A DNA stretch of 64,000 bases from Bacillus sp. X1(2014) (GTDB lineage: Bacteria; Bacillota; Bacilli; Bacillales_B; DSM-18226). The stretch lies in the NCBI RefSeq assembly GCF_007678255.1, contig NZ_VEED01000003.1:186001-250000 (forward strand). Direction: 5' to 3'. The notes beneath the pieces were generated by a model. The model was not told where the DNA came from, made no database searches, and saw only the letters and a list, made by a program, of their open reading frames with translations. The position numbers were made by a program, and so were the translations under genes. Positions 25,446 to 35,271 of the stretch are shown here, in pieces (position 1 is the first letter of the stretch; each line of letters starts with the position of its first letter).

Positions 25446-26380
25446 CCAAAATTGTTTTTATGGGCACCCCGGATTTTTCCGTGCCGGTTTTACAACAAAT
25501 TATTAATGACGGATATGATGTAATTGGTGTAGTGACACAACCAGACCGTCCAGTTGGCAGGAAAAAGATATTAACACCTCCTCCAGTAAAGGTTGAGGCT
25601 TTAAAACATGATATTCCGGTCTTTCAGCCAGAAAAAATACGTCACGAACAAGAACTCGAGAAGATCCTATCATTGAAACCTGATTTAATTGTTACGGCTG
25701 CGTTTGGTCAAATCTTACCAAATAAATTATTGGAATCCCCAAAATACGGCTGTATCAATGTTCATGCATCCTTGCTTCCTGAACTTCGCGGCGGCGCTCC
25801 TATCCATTACGCTATTATTCAAGGAAAACAGAAAACCGGTGTGACAATCATGTATATGGTTGAAAAATTAGATGCAGGAGATATCTTAACAAGTATTGAA
25901 GTTCCAATAACTGAAGAAGACAATGTCGGAACACTTTTCACCAAACTTAGTGACGCAGGGGCTAAGTTATTATCTGAAACCTTGCCGCTTCTTCTAGAAG
26001 GGCGACTTACGCCAAAGCCGCAGAATCATGCTAATGCGACCTTTGCATCCAACATTAAACGAGAACAGGAAAAAATTAACTGGACAAAAACCGGTGAAGA
26101 AATCTATAACCATATTCGTGGGTTAAACCCTTGGCCTGTTGCCTTTACTACCTTAAATGGCCAGGTGGTAAAGATATGGCAAGCTAAGAAAGAAGCAGGT
26201 CTGAGCGGAGAAGTACCTGGTACTGTGTTTAAGGTAGAAACTGATAGTTTCACTGTTAGTACGGGCAATGATACAGCCATTAAGATCATTGAACTTCAGC
26301 CTTCTGGGAAATCAAAAATGCTATGTGAACAATTCTTAAGAGGTTCTAAAATTTCAGTAGGCACGAGACTAGGAGAATAG
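25442..26380 (+). CDS. fmt: methionyl-tRNA formyltransferase
   Basis: Formylates initiator Met-tRNA using 10-formyltetrahydrofolate. 312 residues. The N-terminal formyltransferase fold carries [16 protein letters not shown] with the catalytic asparagine/histidine, and a C-terminal OB-like domain follows from about residue 205. ATGA overlap with def; rsmB starts two bases after its stop. Confidence 0.96.
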   Translation: MTKIVFMGTPDFSVPVLQQIINDGYDVIGVVTQPDRPVGRKKILTPPPVKVEALKHDIPVFQPEKIRHEQELEKILSLKPDLIVTAAFGQILPNKLLESPKYGCINVHASLLPELRGGAPIHYAIIQGKQKTGVTIMYMVEKLDAGDILTSIEVPITEEDNVGTLFTKLSDAGAKLLSETLPLLLEGRLTPKPQNHANATFASNIKREQEKINWTKTGEEIYNHIRGLNPWPVAFTTLNGQVVKIWQAKKEAGLSGEVPGTVFKVETDSFTVSTGNDTAIKIIELQPSGKSKMLCEQFLRGSKISVGTRLGE

Positions 26381-26382
26381 CA

Positions 26383-27732
26383 ATGACATCAACAATAAAT
26401 AATGTACGAACCATCGCAATGGACATGTTAGTAGCTATTGAAAAGAATCAAGCCTACAGCAATTTACTTCTAAATTCTACCATTGAAAAAAACGAGCTGC
26501 CTGCTAAAGATGTCGGTCTCTTAACAGAATTAGTCTATGGAACATTACAAAGAAGAATGGCGCTTGACTATTTTTTAGAGCCTTTTGTCAAAGAAAATAA
26601 AAAGTTAGCAAATTGGGTTCACCATTTATTAAGGCTCACGCTATATCAAATGGTTTACCTTGATCGAATACCTGACAGAGCTGCAATATACGAAGCAGTT
26701 GAAATTGCCAAAAAACGCGGTCATAAAGGAATTGGCAGTTTGGTAAATGGTGTTTTAAGGAGCATCCAAAGAGAAGGGCTCCTGTCACTTTCGGAAATTG
26801 CCGATCCAAATAAGAGACTCGCACTTGAAACTAGTCATCCGGAATGGCTTATTACTAGGTGGGTAGATCAATTTGGATATGATAAGACAAAAGAAATGTG
26901 TGAGGTTAACTTAACCGCACCATTGCAAACGGCACGAGTTAATCTTACAAAAATTTCAAGAGACGAATGTATTTCCATATTAGAGGAAGATGGTTTTCAA
27001 ATCGAAAAAAGCCCGATCATCCCTGAGGCCATTCGTTCGTTAAAGGGAAATCTTGCTTCAACCATTTCCTTCAAATACGGAATGTTTACCATCCAAGATG
27101 AAAGTTCTATGCTTGCAGCCTATGCATTAGGTGCATCGCCGAACGAATATGTCCTCGATGCCTGCGCCGCACCAGGTGGTAAAAGTACCCATATTGCTGA
27201 AAAAATGGGCAATACCGGTGAAGTGATCTCGGTAGATCTTCATCAGCATAAGGTAAGATTAATCAATGACAATGCCAAGCGGTTAGGTTTAGAAAATATA
27301 AAAACAAGTGTCTCTGATTCAAGACATTTACAAGAAAAGTTTAAGATTGAATCATTTGATCGAATTCTTCTTGACGCTCCGTGCTCCGGACTCGGAGTTA
27401 TGAGGAGAAAGCCAGATATGAAATATACCAAAACAGAGATGGATATAAAGCGGCTAAGTATAATTCAACAAGACTTATTAACGTCCGTAACGCCTTTACT
27501 GAAAAAAGGCGGCATTCTTGTTTATAGTACATGTACAGTCGATAAAGAAGAAAATGAATATACAGTTAAAACATTTCTAGAGAATAACCCTGAATTCGAG
27601 GGGGATGTAACTTTTAAAAACCGAATGCCAGAAGCGATACAGCCATTGATTACAGGTTTTGATTTGCAAATATTCCCTCAAGATATTGGGTCAGATGGAT
27701 TTTATATAGCAGTTTTAAGAAAGAAGGTGTAA
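26383..27732 (+). CDS. rsmB: 16S rRNA (cytosine-967-C5)-methyltransferase
   Basis: 449 residues. An N-terminal NusB-like RNA-binding domain (about 1-150) is joined to a SAM methyltransferase domain: DACAAPGGKSTHIAEKM for SAM, DAPCSGLGVMRRKPD and the catalytic cysteine in YSTCTVDKEENE. Product and site follow the RsmB family. AGGAGAA lies before ATG 26383. Confidence 0.95.
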   Translation: MTSTINNVRTIAMDMLVAIEKNQAYSNLLLNSTIEKNELPAKDVGLLTELVYGTLQRRMALDYFLEPFVKENKKLANWVHHLLRLTLYQMVYLDRIPDRAAIYEAVEIAKKRGHKGIGSLVNGVLRSIQREGLLSLSEIADPNKRLALETSHPEWLITRWVDQFGYDKTKEMCEVNLTAPLQTARVNLTKISRDECISILEEDGFQIEKSPIIPEAIRSLKGNLASTISFKYGMFTIQDESSMLAAYALGASPNEYVLDACAAPGGKSTHIAEKMGNTGEVISVDLHQHKVRLINDNAKRLGLENIKTSVSDSRHLQEKFKIESFDRILLDAPCSGLGVMRRKPDMKYTKTEMDIKRLSIIQQDLLTSVTPLLKKGGILVYSTCTVDKEENEYTVKTFLENNPEFEGDVTFKNRMPEAIQPLITGFDLQIFPQDIGSDGFYIAVLRKKV

Positions 27733-27735
27733 CAG

Positions 27736-28827
27736 TTGGAACAATTAAATACAACTGAGACAAACACAACAGCGGAAGTAAAGAAAAAATCTATTTATTC
27801 ATTACAATTACAAGAATTAAAGGATTGGCTTTCTGAGAATGGTGAAAAGCCATTTCGTGCCGAACAAATCTTTGAATGGCTTTATAAAAAAAGAATTACA
27901 TCTTTTGAGGATATGAGTAATGTCTCGAAGGGCCTTAGAGAAAAGTTAGAAAGTAATTTTGTACTAACTACATTAAATACGGCAATTCAACAAACCTCAT
28001 CTGATGGGACCATTAAGTTTCTTTTTGAACTTCATGACGGATATTCCATTGAAACCGTGTTAATGCGTCATGAATATGGGAATTCAGTTTGTGTCACAAC
28101 GCAGGTAGGCTGTCGAATTGGTTGTACCTTTTGTGCTTCTACATTGGGCGGATTAAAAAGACATTTGGAAGCAGGCGAAATTGTTGCTCAAGTTGTGAAA
28201 GTCCAACAAACACTTGATGAAACAGATGAGCGTGTTAGTTCAGTGGTTATTATGGGTATTGGAGAGCCGTTCGATAATTATGATAATATGATGTCATTTT
28301 TAAAAATAATTAATCATGAAAAGGCGCTTAATATTGGAGCACGTCATATTACCGTATCAACAAGTGGAATTGTACCGAAGATTTATAAGTTTGCCGATGA
28401 AGACACACAAATTAATTTTGCGATTTCTCTGCACGCTCCAAATACAGAATTACGATCGAGGTTAATGCCTATTAACAAGGCATATAAACTTGATGACTTA
28501 ATGACGGCAGTAAGGTATTATATCGATAAGACAGGGCGTCGAATCAGCTTTGAATATGGTCTTTTTGGCGGAGTTAATGATTCAGTTGAGCATGCCGAAG
28601 AATTAGCTGAATTATTAAAAGGATTGAAATGCCATGTGAATCTAATTCCTGTTAACTATGTTCCTGAAAGGGATTATGTACGGACGCCAAGAGATAAAAT
28701 TTTTGCCTTCGAAAAAACATTGAAAAACCGCGGCATAAATGTAACGATTCGCCGAGAGCAGGGGTCAGATATAGCTGCAGCATGTGGGCAACTTCGTGCA
28801 AAGGAGCGGAAAGAGGAGACGAGGTGA
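27736..28827 (+). CDS. rlmN: dual-specificity 23S rRNA/tRNA adenine-C2 methyltransferase RlmN
   Basis: Radical-SAM enzyme that methylates A2503 of 23S rRNA and A37 of some tRNAs. 363 residues. The CX3CX2C cluster motif is [22 protein letters not shown] follows, and the C-terminal methyl-carrying cysteine is in AAACGQLRA. It starts at TTG 27736 with AGAAGGTG 8 bases upstream, four bases after rsmB. The 3' end abuts prpC. Confidence 0.96.
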   Translation: MEQLNTTETNTTAEVKKKSIYSLQLQELKDWLSENGEKPFRAEQIFEWLYKKRITSFEDMSNVSKGLREKLESNFVLTTLNTAIQQTSSDGTIKFLFELHDGYSIETVLMRHEYGNSVCVTTQVGCRIGCTFCASTLGGLKRHLEAGEIVAQVVKVQQTLDETDERVSSVVIMGIGEPFDNYDNMMSFLKIINHEKALNIGARHITVSTSGIVPKIYKFADEDTQINFAISLHAPNTELRSRLMPINKAYKLDDLMTAVRYYIDKTGRRISFEYGLFGGVNDSVEHAEELAELLKGLKCHVNLIPVNYVPERDYVRTPRDKIFAFEKTLKNRGINVTIRREQGSDIAAACGQLRAKERKEETR

Positions 28828-28832
28828 CAAAA

Positions 28833-29591
28833 GTGAAAGCTGTTTTTAAAACAGACCAAGGAAGAGTTCGTCAAAATAATGAAGATAGTGGTGGTACTTT
28901 TGTAAATCGGGACGGACACCGCCTTGCCATCGTAGCAGATGGTATGGGCGGTCACCTTGCCGGTGATGTTGCAAGTAATATGACGGTAACACATTTACAA
29001 GAAATGTGGGAGAAGTCTGAAGGGATTCAAACAGCTGATCAAGCAGAAGCATGGTTAAAAACGCATGTTCTTCAAGTGAATCAATTGCTTTTTAATCATT
29101 CCAGAAGCCATGTGGAGTGCGAAGGGATGGGCACAACGATTGAGGCGGTCATAGCATCAGAGAATTTTACAACCATTGCCCATGTTGGTGATAGTCGTTG
29201 TTATATTTTAAATGATACGGGATTCAAACAGCTTACGGAGGACCATACGCTTGTCAACGAATTAGTTCGGACCGGACAAATCTCGAAAGAGGATGCGGAG
29301 CATCACCCAAGGAAAAATTGGATTTTAAGAGCCCTAGGAACGGAACAAGATATTAAAATCGATTTTAAAACAATCATGTTCGAAGAAGGAGATTATCTTT
29401 TACTGTGCTCTGATGGATTGTCCAATAAAGTAAATGAAAAAGAAATGATTCAAATTCTCCAAAATGAAGATTCACTTGAACAAAAGGCATCTACATTAAT
29501 AAAGATTGCCAATGAGAATGGTGGAGAAGACAATATAACCCTAATTATATTAGAATATGCTAATGATCATGAATTGGGTGATCATCAGTGA
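28833..29591 (+). CDS. prpC: PP2C-type protein phosphatase PrpC (Stp)
   Basis: Metal-dependent Ser/Thr phosphatase opposing PrkC. About 252 residues. The motifs RQNNED, ADGMGGH, GDSRCY, EDHTLV, SDGLSN and GGEDNITL are intact. GTG 28833 has GAGGTG 6 bases upstream and gives the usual N-terminus; GTG 28824, which forms a GTGA overlap with the rlmN stop, is a real alternative. It overlaps prkC by GTGA. Confidence 0.95.
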   Translation: MKAVFKTDQGRVRQNNEDSGGTFVNRDGHRLAIVADGMGGHLAGDVASNMTVTHLQEMWEKSEGIQTADQAEAWLKTHVLQVNQLLFNHSRSHVECEGMGTTIEAVIASENFTTIAHVGDSRCYILNDTGFKQLTEDHTLVNELVRTGQISKEDAEHHPRKNWILRALGTEQDIKIDFKTIMFEEGDYLLLCSDGLSNKVNEKEMIQILQNEDSLEQKASTLIKIANENGGEDNITLIILEYANDHELGDHQ

Positions 29592-31570
29592 TTATTGGGA
29601 AGAGAATAAGCGGCCGCTATAAAGTTCTTGAAATGATTGGCGGAGGCGGTATGGCTAATGTTTATTTAGCACATGATATGATTTTAGACAGGGAAGTTGC
29701 TGTTAAAATGCTCCGCCTTGATTTTGTGAATGATGAGGAATTTATTCGCCGTTTTCATAGAGAAGCACAGTCAGCTACCAGTCTTACCCATCCCAATATA
29801 GTCAGTATATACGATGTAGGTGAAGAGGATTCTCTTTACTATATCGTTATGGAATATGTGAATGGGCAAACATTAAAGCAATACATAAACCAACATGCAT
29901 CACTTCGTGTCGAAAAAGCTTTAGATATTATGATGCAATTAACTTCTGCCATATCTCATGCCCATCAAAATCATATTATTCATCGTGATATTAAACCACA
30001 TAACATACTTATTGATCGGAATGGCAATGTAAAAATCACTGATTTCGGAATTGCTATGGCATTGAGTGCAACAAGCATTACTCAAACTAATTCGGTTTTA
30101 GGCTCGGTCCACTATTTGTCACCAGAACAAGCTAGAGGCGGTATGGCGAATAGGAAATCAGATATTTATTCTCTTGGGATTGTTATGTTTGAAATTTTAA
30201 CTGGAAGGCTTCCATTCTCTGGGGAATCGGCTGTTTCGATTGCATTAAAGCACCTTCAATCAGAAACTCCGTCTGTAAGAAGGTGGAATTCAAACATCCC
30301 ACAAAGCGTAGAGAATATTGTTTTGAAGGCAACTGCAAAAGATCCATTTCATCGTTATAACAGTGTAGATGAAATGGAAGAGGATATTAGAACAGCACTT
30401 GATCCAGAAAGAATGAATGAACCTAAGTTTATCATTCCAATCGATAATGAAGCAACAAAGGCAATACCCATTATTACCGATGACCGTCCTCATAAAAATC
30501 TTGATGAAACATTAGTTCATAGTGCGGACAAAACTGTCCAAACCAAAAAAGAGACACCTGAAAAAGAAAAAGAGACTAAGAAAAAGCGGAAAAAATGGCC
30601 GACTGTCTTAATTGTAACTTTTCTTACCCTTGCTGTTCTAGGGCTATTAACTATAACCTTTTTACCTGGTTTATTGTCTGCTAAAGATATCAAAATTCCG
30701 GATGTAAGTGGGATGGAATTGGATGATGCGATTTCCAAGCTTAAGTTAAATGGTTTAGAGGTAGAGAAACAAATCGAGATTCCAGATGATGTGGTTGATC
30801 AAGGAGAAGTCATTAAGACAGATCCAGAAATTGGCACAACAGTTAAGGAAAACACAAAAGTTAACCTATATGTAAGTACAGGAAAAGAAAAAACGGAACT
30901 CTCGGATTATGTTAGAAGACTATACGATGATGTTTTTCCTTTATTAGAGAATCGAAATTTTAAAGATATTAAGAAGACAGAAGTATATGATGAAAGTGAA
31001 CCAGGAACGATCCTTAGTCAATCACCTCCAGGTGGTGAAAAAGTTGTCCCTGAGGACACTGTATTAGAGTTTGAAGTTAGTAAGGGACCAGAAACAATCG
31101 ATCTTAAGGACTTAACACAATACACCTTAAAAAGTGCAGAGGACTATGCCTCTTTAGTAGGACTCAATATCAAGACTGAAGAAAAATATGATGAAAAAGT
31201 TCCTGCCGACATGGTGATTTCACAAAAACCAAAACCTGGAACGGTAATGACTAAGGGCGATACCGTAACCATTATTATTTCAAAAGGTAAAGAAGAAAAG
31301 CCGCCGAAAACGGTAGTGAAGGAAATAACCATTGATTACGAGCCAACCGTTCCGGTTACTGGTGAACCTATTCCTAAACAGGAAGTTCTTATTTACATCG
31401 AGGATATGAATCACAGTATGACGGAACCGGCAGAAACCTTTTTTATTACCGAAACAACCAAAAAACAAATTGAGTTAACAATACCATACGGCGGAAAAGC
31501 TGGCTATAGAGTAATTCGAGACACCAAGGTAATAGCGGAGGATGTAATTAACTATTCTGAAACAGAATAA
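29588..31570 (+). CDS. prkC: serine/threonine kinase with PASTA repeats (PrkC)
   Basis: 660-residue membrane kinase that senses muropeptides and cell-wall state and triggers spore germination in B. subtilis. Kinase domain at about 10-270 with GGGGMANVY, HRDIKPHNIL and DFG. A lysine-rich juxtamembrane segment precedes one membrane helix (about 337-361), followed by three extracellular PASTA repeats (about 365-435, 438-502, 503-570) and a C-terminal beta-rich tail. Start GTG 29588 overlaps the prpC stop. Confidence 0.96.
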   Translation: MIIGKRISGRYKVLEMIGGGGMANVYLAHDMILDREVAVKMLRLDFVNDEEFIRRFHREAQSATSLTHPNIVSIYDVGEEDSLYYIVMEYVNGQTLKQYINQHASLRVEKALDIMMQLTSAISHAHQNHIIHRDIKPHNILIDRNGNVKITDFGIAMALSATSITQTNSVLGSVHYLSPEQARGGMANRKSDIYSLGIVMFEILTGRLPFSGESAVSIALKHLQSETPSVRRWNSNIPQSVENIVLKATAKDPFHRYNSVDEMEEDIRTALDPERMNEPKFIIPIDNEATKAIPIITDDRPHKNLDETLVHSADKTVQTKKETPEKEKETKKKRKKWPTVLIVTFLTLAVLGLLTITFLPGLLSAKDIKIPDVSGMELDDAISKLKLNGLEVEKQIEIPDDVVDQGEVIKTDPEIGTTVKENTKVNLYVSTGKEKTELSDYVRRLYDDVFPLLENRNFKDIKKTEVYDESEPGTILSQSPPGGEKVVPEDTVLEFEVSKGPETIDLKDLTQYTLKSAEDYASLVGLNIKTEEKYDEKVPADMVISQKPKPGTVMTKGDTVTIIISKGKEEKPPKTVVKEITIDYEPTVPVTGEPIPKQEVLIYIEDMNHSMTEPAETFFITETTKKQIELTIPYGGKAGYRVIRDTKVIAEDVINYSETE

Positions 31571-31612
31571 TGATAGTTGAGGTTTTCTAATTGAAAGGCA
31601 AGGAGTGTGGCT

Positions 31613-32494
31613 ATGCCGGAAGGAAAAATTGTTAAAGCACTTAGCGGATTCTATTATGTACTTGGAAACGATAAGTTAATCCAATGCCGTGGAAGAGGGA
31701 TCTTTCGAAAAAATAAAATTACCCCTCTAGTAGGGGACGAGGTAGTTTTTCAAGCGGAAAATGACTTGGAAGGATACATCATGGAGGTAAAGTCTCGCAA
31801 GAATGAGTTAATACGTCCACCGATTGCAAATGTTGACCAGGCCATTCTAGTGTTTTCAGCTGTTGAACCTGAATTCAGTACGGTCCTATTAGATCGATTC
31901 CTAGTACTGGTTGAATTTAATCGAATTGAACCACTTATTTGTATTACCAAAATGGACCTTACCAACGATGATGAGCAAAAGATGATTAAGGAATACAGAG
32001 AGCAATACACAGCAGCAGGATATAAAGTAATTCTTACTTCTTCCGAAACTGAAGCAGGAATTGAGCTGTTAAGTCCGCATGTCGATAATAAAATATCTGT
32101 TTTTGCTGGTCAATCTGGTGTTGGGAAGTCATCGTTACTGAATGTCCTTAGACCTGACCTTGAATTAAAAACAAATGATATTTCATCGCATCTAGGCAGA
32201 GGAAAGCACACAACCAGACATGTGGAATTAATTAAGATTGGCAATGGACTAATAGCAGACACGCCAGGCTTTAGTTCATTGGAATTTACCAATATTGAAG
32301 CCGAAGATTTGACTTTTTGTTTCCCTGAAATTCAAACAGCTAGTGAAAATTGCAAATTCCGTGGCTGTTTGCACGTGAGCGAACCTAAATGTGGTGTGAA
32401 GCAAGCCGTTGACTCAAATGAAATCCCAGCATATCGTTACGAACATTATTTGGACTTCCTACAGGAGATAAAAGATAGAAAGCCGAGGTACTAA
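31613..32494 (+). CDS. rsgA: small ribosomal subunit biogenesis GTPase RsgA
   Basis: Circularly permuted GTPase acting late in 30S maturation. 293 residues. N-terminal OB domain, G4 ITKMDL, then G1 [12 protein letters not shown] (about residue 169), G3 DTPGF, and a C-terminal zinc site (CKFRGCLH with a later cysteine). ATG 31613 is 7 bases after AAGGAG; the upstream GTG at 31607 is too close to the RBS. The gene follows prkC, whose B. subtilis counterpart phosphorylates this GTPase. Confidence 0.95.
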   Translation: MPEGKIVKALSGFYYVLGNDKLIQCRGRGIFRKNKITPLVGDEVVFQAENDLEGYIMEVKSRKNELIRPPIANVDQAILVFSAVEPEFSTVLLDRFLVLVEFNRIEPLICITKMDLTNDDEQKMIKEYREQYTAAGYKVILTSSETEAGIELLSPHVDNKISVFAGQSGVGKSSLLNVLRPDLELKTNDISSHLGRGKHTTRHVELIKIGNGLIADTPGFSSLEFTNIEAEDLTFCFPEIQTASENCKFRGCLHVSEPKCGVKQAVDSNEIPAYRYEHYLDFLQEIKDRKPRY

Positions 32495-32496
32495 AC

Positions 32497-33141
32497 ATGG
32501 TTAAAATAGCCCCATCCATACTTTCAGCCGATTTTTCAAAATTAGGTGAAGAAATTTTAGCAGTGGAAAAAGGAGGAGCTGACTACATTCATATTGATGT
32601 TATGGATGGTCACTTTGTCCCTAATATTACGATTGGACCCCTGATTGTTGAAGCGATTCGTCCAATCACCAAACTTCCGCTAGATGTACACCTTATGATT
32701 GAAAACCCTGATCAATATATTGAGGCATTTGCTAAAGCTGGAGCTGATTATATTACTGTACATGTTGAGGCATGTCGTCACTTACATCGCACGATTCAAA
32801 ATATTAAATCCTTTGGTATTAAGGCAGGTGTAGTATTAAACCCAGCAACACCTGTTGAATCGATTCAACATATAATCGGTGAAATTGACATGGTTTTATT
32901 AATGTCAGTTAATCCAGGGTTCGGCGGGCAAAAATTCATACCTGAAGTTCTTCCGAAAATAAGAAAAGTAAAAGAAATGGCAGAACAAAAAGGTGTAGAC
33001 ATGGAGATTGAGATTGACGGCGGTGTTAACCCAGAAACGGCAAAGCTTTGCATGGAAGCAGGTGCGAATGTTCTTGTGGCAGGCTCAGCTATTTATAATC
33101 AAGAAGATTATGCGGAGGCAATTTCGCTGATAAGAGGTTAA
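32497..33141 (+). CDS. rpe: ribulose-phosphate 3-epimerase
   Basis: Pentose phosphate pathway TIM-barrel enzyme interconverting ribulose and xylulose 5-phosphates. 214 residues. APSILSADF at the N-terminus, the metal/catalytic [12 protein letters not shown] and DVHLMI, and [12 protein letters not shown]. It begins two bases after the rsgA stop and is followed by a terminator. Confidence 0.97.
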   Translation: MVKIAPSILSADFSKLGEEILAVEKGGADYIHIDVMDGHFVPNITIGPLIVEAIRPITKLPLDVHLMIENPDQYIEAFAKAGADYITVHVEACRHLHRTIQNIKSFGIKAGVVLNPATPVESIQHIIGEIDMVLLMSVNPGFGGQKFIPEVLPKIRKVKEMAEQKGVDMEIEIDGGVNPETAKLCMEAGANVLVAGSAIYNQEDYAEAISLIRG

Positions 33142-33146
33142 TGGGG

Positions 33147-33173
33147 AAAGCCAGCTTACATGCTGGCTTTTTG
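33147..33173 (+). terminator. terminator after rpe
   Basis: AAAGCCAGC pairs with GCTGGCTTT around a six-base loop, followed by Ts. It would attenuate rather than isolate thiN, which starts 26 bases later without an obvious separate promoter. Confidence 0.85.
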
Positions 33174-33198
33174 CATACTGAAAAAAAGGAGAATTTTT

Positions 33199-33846
33199 AT
33201 GATTATCAATATTGTAGCCGGAGGCCCTGAAGACCTTTTGCCAGATTTTACGGAATACATGGTAAATGATGCAATTTGGGTAGGAGTCGATCGCGGCGTC
33301 TATCATTTATTAAAAAGAAACATTTCTCCCTCTATTGCTTTTGGTGATTTTGATTCTGTGTCATCAGATGAGTTAATTTATATTGAAGACCGGGTTACAG
33401 AATTGAAAAAGTATAAACCGGAAAAGGATGAAACTGATATGGAGCTAGCTCTGAATTGGGCGCTTAATCAGCATCCAAGCACCATTCGTTTATTTGGGGC
33501 AACTGGCGGCAGGCTGGATCATTTATTTGCGAATGTTCACTTATTGCTCACTCCGGTTCAAGAAAAAAATGAAGTGGATATTTGCATAATTGACCGTAAT
33601 AATATTGTTTTTATTAGAGAAGCAGGCAGTTATAAGATTGAAAAAATGGATTCAAAAAAATATATTTCCTTTGTTCCTGTAACATTAAATATCCGCAATC
33701 TTACCCTAGAAGGCTTTAAATTCCCTTTGAAAAATCGTCATATTTCAATTGGTTCAACACTATGTATTAGTAATGAACTTATTGATGATTATGGTACTTT
33801 TTCATTTTCTGAAGGCATATTAATAGTGATAAGAAGTCATGATTAA
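33199..33846 (+). CDS. thiN: thiamine pyrophosphokinase
   Basis: Makes thiamine pyrophosphate from thiamine and ATP. 215 residues. GDFDSVS is at about residue 49, and ATGGRLDH with the preceding KDETDMELA forms the active site. ATG 33199 follows AAAAAGGAGAA; an upstream in-frame ATG lies within the rpe terminator and is rejected. No TPP riboswitch is visible. Confidence 0.94.
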   Translation: MIINIVAGGPEDLLPDFTEYMVNDAIWVGVDRGVYHLLKRNISPSIAFGDFDSVSSDELIYIEDRVTELKKYKPEKDETDMELALNWALNQHPSTIRLFGATGGRLDHLFANVHLLLTPVQEKNEVDICIIDRNNIVFIREAGSYKIEKMDSKKYISFVPVTLNIRNLTLEGFKFPLKNRHISIGSTLCISNELIDDYGTFSFSEGILIVIRSHD

Positions 33847-33980
33847 TATGTTTTAGTAACTAACTCAGAATGGTGCCTACAATGTTTTTGGTACTGATTT
33901 CGTTCGTTTGAATAAAATGGTAGGGCGTTCGAAAAAAGTTGAGTTGAAATAAGCTGGGGAGATTTGTGAGGAGGGACAGT

Positions 33981-34064
33981 ATGAAATTTTATACGATTAA
34001 ACTGCCGAAATTTTTAGGCGGACTTGTCCGTGCGATGATTGGAGCGTTTAAAAAGAACGAATAG
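33981..34064 (+). CDS. spoVM: stage V sporulation protein M
   Basis: A 27-residue peptide, MKFYTIKLPKFLGGLVRAMI continuing to GAFKKNE. SpoVM is an amphipathic helix that recognises the convex forespore membrane and anchors SpoIVA for coat and cortex assembly. Start and first 14 residues match the B. subtilis peptide as I remember it, including the conserved proline at position 9; the tail differs by conservative changes and one extra residue. A strong GAGGAGGG lies 6 bases upstream. It sits between thiN and rpmB as in Bacillus and shows the organism is a sporeformer. Confidence 0.95.
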   Translation: MKFYTIKLPKFLGGLVRAMIGAFKKNE

Positions 34065-34097
34065 CATAAATATGTATGTTGATATCGTTTTACAATG

Positions 34098-34128
34098 GCA
34101 CCCGTATAATTTGGGTGCTTTTTATTTT
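34098..34128 (+). terminator. terminator after spoVM
   Basis: GCACCC pairs with GGGTGC around an 8-9 base loop and is followed by TTTTTATTTT. Confidence 0.8.
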
Positions 34129-34190
34129 GTTAATTAGGGAATACTATACAAATAGTTTCCTGAAGAGAAAAAGTGCTTTTTGGTACAAAT

Positions 34191-34340
34191 TCTGTTGATT
34201 TCCGCTCCAGGTACTTCGCTTTCCGCGGGCGTTGCGGGGAGCCTCCTCGGCGCTTTTAGCGCCTGTGGGGTCTCCCCTGCCCCGTACTCCCGCAGGAGTC
34301 TTCGCACCTTCCGCTCCAATCAACGGGGTGCCAAAATTAA
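34191..34340 (-). repeat. GC-rich palindromic repeat, copy A
   Basis: A 150-bp element, much more GC-rich than its surroundings. Its reverse complement matches 57643-57790 over its whole length, at roughly 90%. It has inverted ends (GTTGATT and AATCAAC) and internal complementary blocks. In copy A the centre holds a perfect GGCGC/GCGCC hairpin. It lies between the spoVM and rpmB terminators. The 61-codon open frame inside it is not a gene. Confidence 0.85.
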
Positions 34341-34352
34341 CGATCAGTGTTA

Positions 34353-34390
34353 AATAAAAAGAAAAGACACCCTTAACGGATGCCCATTCT
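34353..34390 (-). terminator. terminator after rpmB
   Basis: On the minus strand GGGCATCC can pair with GGGTGTCT through several G-U pairs, and a T-rich run follows. Weaker than the other terminators but correctly placed. Confidence 0.55.
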
Positions 34391-34400
34391 AAACGGTTTA

Positions 34401-34589
34401 TTAAACGCGTTCTACTTTACCTGATTTTAACGCTCTTGCAGAAACCCAAACACGCTTAGGCTTTCCATCAACAAGAATACGTACTTTTTGTAGGTTAGCA
34501 CCCCATGTACGCTTGTTTGCGTTCATAGCGTGAGAACGTGCGTTACCAGTTGTTGTTTTCTTTCCAGTTACAACACATTGACGTGGCAT
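34401..34589 (-). CDS. rpmB: 50S ribosomal protein L28
   Basis: 62 residues, [20 protein letters not shown] at the N-terminus. Only the first of the cysteines of the zinc-binding form of L28 is present, so this is probably a form without a full zinc site. An ideal AAGGAGGG precedes the ATG on the minus strand. It is transcribed away from yloU-fakA, as in Bacillus. Confidence 0.97.
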   Translation of the reverse strand: MPRQCVVTGKKTTTGNARSHAMNANKRTWGANLQKVRILVDGKPKRVWVSARALKSGKVERV

Positions 34590-34698
34590 AATGATTTCCC
34601 TCCTTAACTACCAAAAGCTTTATACAGCAATCTTTAAGATCCTCATCTGGAAAAAGAAAATTGTTTGAACAAATTTTCTAGACTTGAGATACCTTAAT

Positions 34699-34727
34699 AA
34701 TTTATCATACAACTTATTTGATTGCAA
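34699..34727 (-). promoter_or_regulatory. candidate sigma-A promoter for rpmB
   Basis: Minus strand TTGCAA (34727-34722), a 17-bp spacer and TAAATT (34704-34699) with an upstream TGA giving an extended -10. The leader to the rpmB start is about 100 bases. Confidence 0.55.
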
Positions 34728-34751
34728 TAGTTACCTTTCAAGAAAAAAGCC

Positions 34752-34839
34752 TTGACATCACTTTATATAAAATACTCTATTAGTAAACAGACAGGAATAA
34801 CTTTCAATATTGCAGTGACTATAGTAAAATGACTATAGT
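34752..34839 (+). promoter_or_regulatory. promoter region of yloU-fakA with repeated ACTATAGT
   Basis: A consensus TTGACA lies at 34752-34757, but a -10 at normal spacing is poor. A second candidate is TTGCAG (34810-34815), an 18-bp spacer and TATAGT (34834-34839). The 10-mer TGACTATAGT occurs twice (34816-34825 and 34830-34839), and its core ACTATAGT is palindromic, so it could be an operator. Confidence 0.35.
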
Positions 34840-34873
34840 CAAGGAGCAATTTTTTCAGGAGGGGGAACGATTC

Positions 34874-35236
34874 ATGTCCATTGAATTAAAAACAAAGTAC
34901 GGACAAATTGATATTTCTAACGAAGTAATCGCGACCATTGCCGGAGGAGCGGCGATCGAATGTTATGGAATCGTCGGTATGGCCTCAAAGAATCAAATTA
35001 AAGATGGAATTACGGAAATACTACGTAAAGAAAATTTCACTCGGGGCGTGATTGTCCGCCAAGAGAACGAGGCATTACATATTGATATGTATATTATTGT
35101 TAGCTATGGAACGAAAATTTCCGAAATTGCCCACAACGTGCAATCAAAGGTTAAATATACCCTCGATAAGACTGTTGGACTTGCCGTTGACTCGGTCAAT
35201 ATTTACGTTCAGGGAGTTAGAGTGACGAACCCGTAA
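34874..35236 (+). CDS. yloU: Asp23/Gls24 family envelope stress protein (YloU)
   Basis: 120-residue DUF322 protein. Asp23-type proteins are small, soluble, membrane-associated stress proteins; the role of the YloU branch is not settled. AIECYGIVGMASK and the final NIYVQGVRV are typical of the family. ATG 34874 follows AGGAGGGGGAA. Next to fakA, as in other Firmicutes, suggesting a link to membrane lipid status. Confidence 0.9.
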   Translation: MSIELKTKYGQIDISNEVIATIAGGAAIECYGIVGMASKNQIKDGITEILRKENFTRGVIVRQENEALHIDMYIIVSYGTKISEIAHNVQSKVKYTLDKTVGLAVDSVNIYVQGVRVTNP

Positions 35237-35271
35237 GTTTGTGTAACGACTCTCGTAGAGGAGGAAAGTTT

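Noticed and set aside
33147..33200. TPP riboswitch before thiN
   Set aside because: The spacer holds only the rpe terminator and an RBS; it is too short for a THI element.
34134..34319. 61-codon minus-strand open frame
   Set aside because: It lies in the GC-rich repeat, has no RBS and its counterpart in copy B is not kept open as a similar protein.
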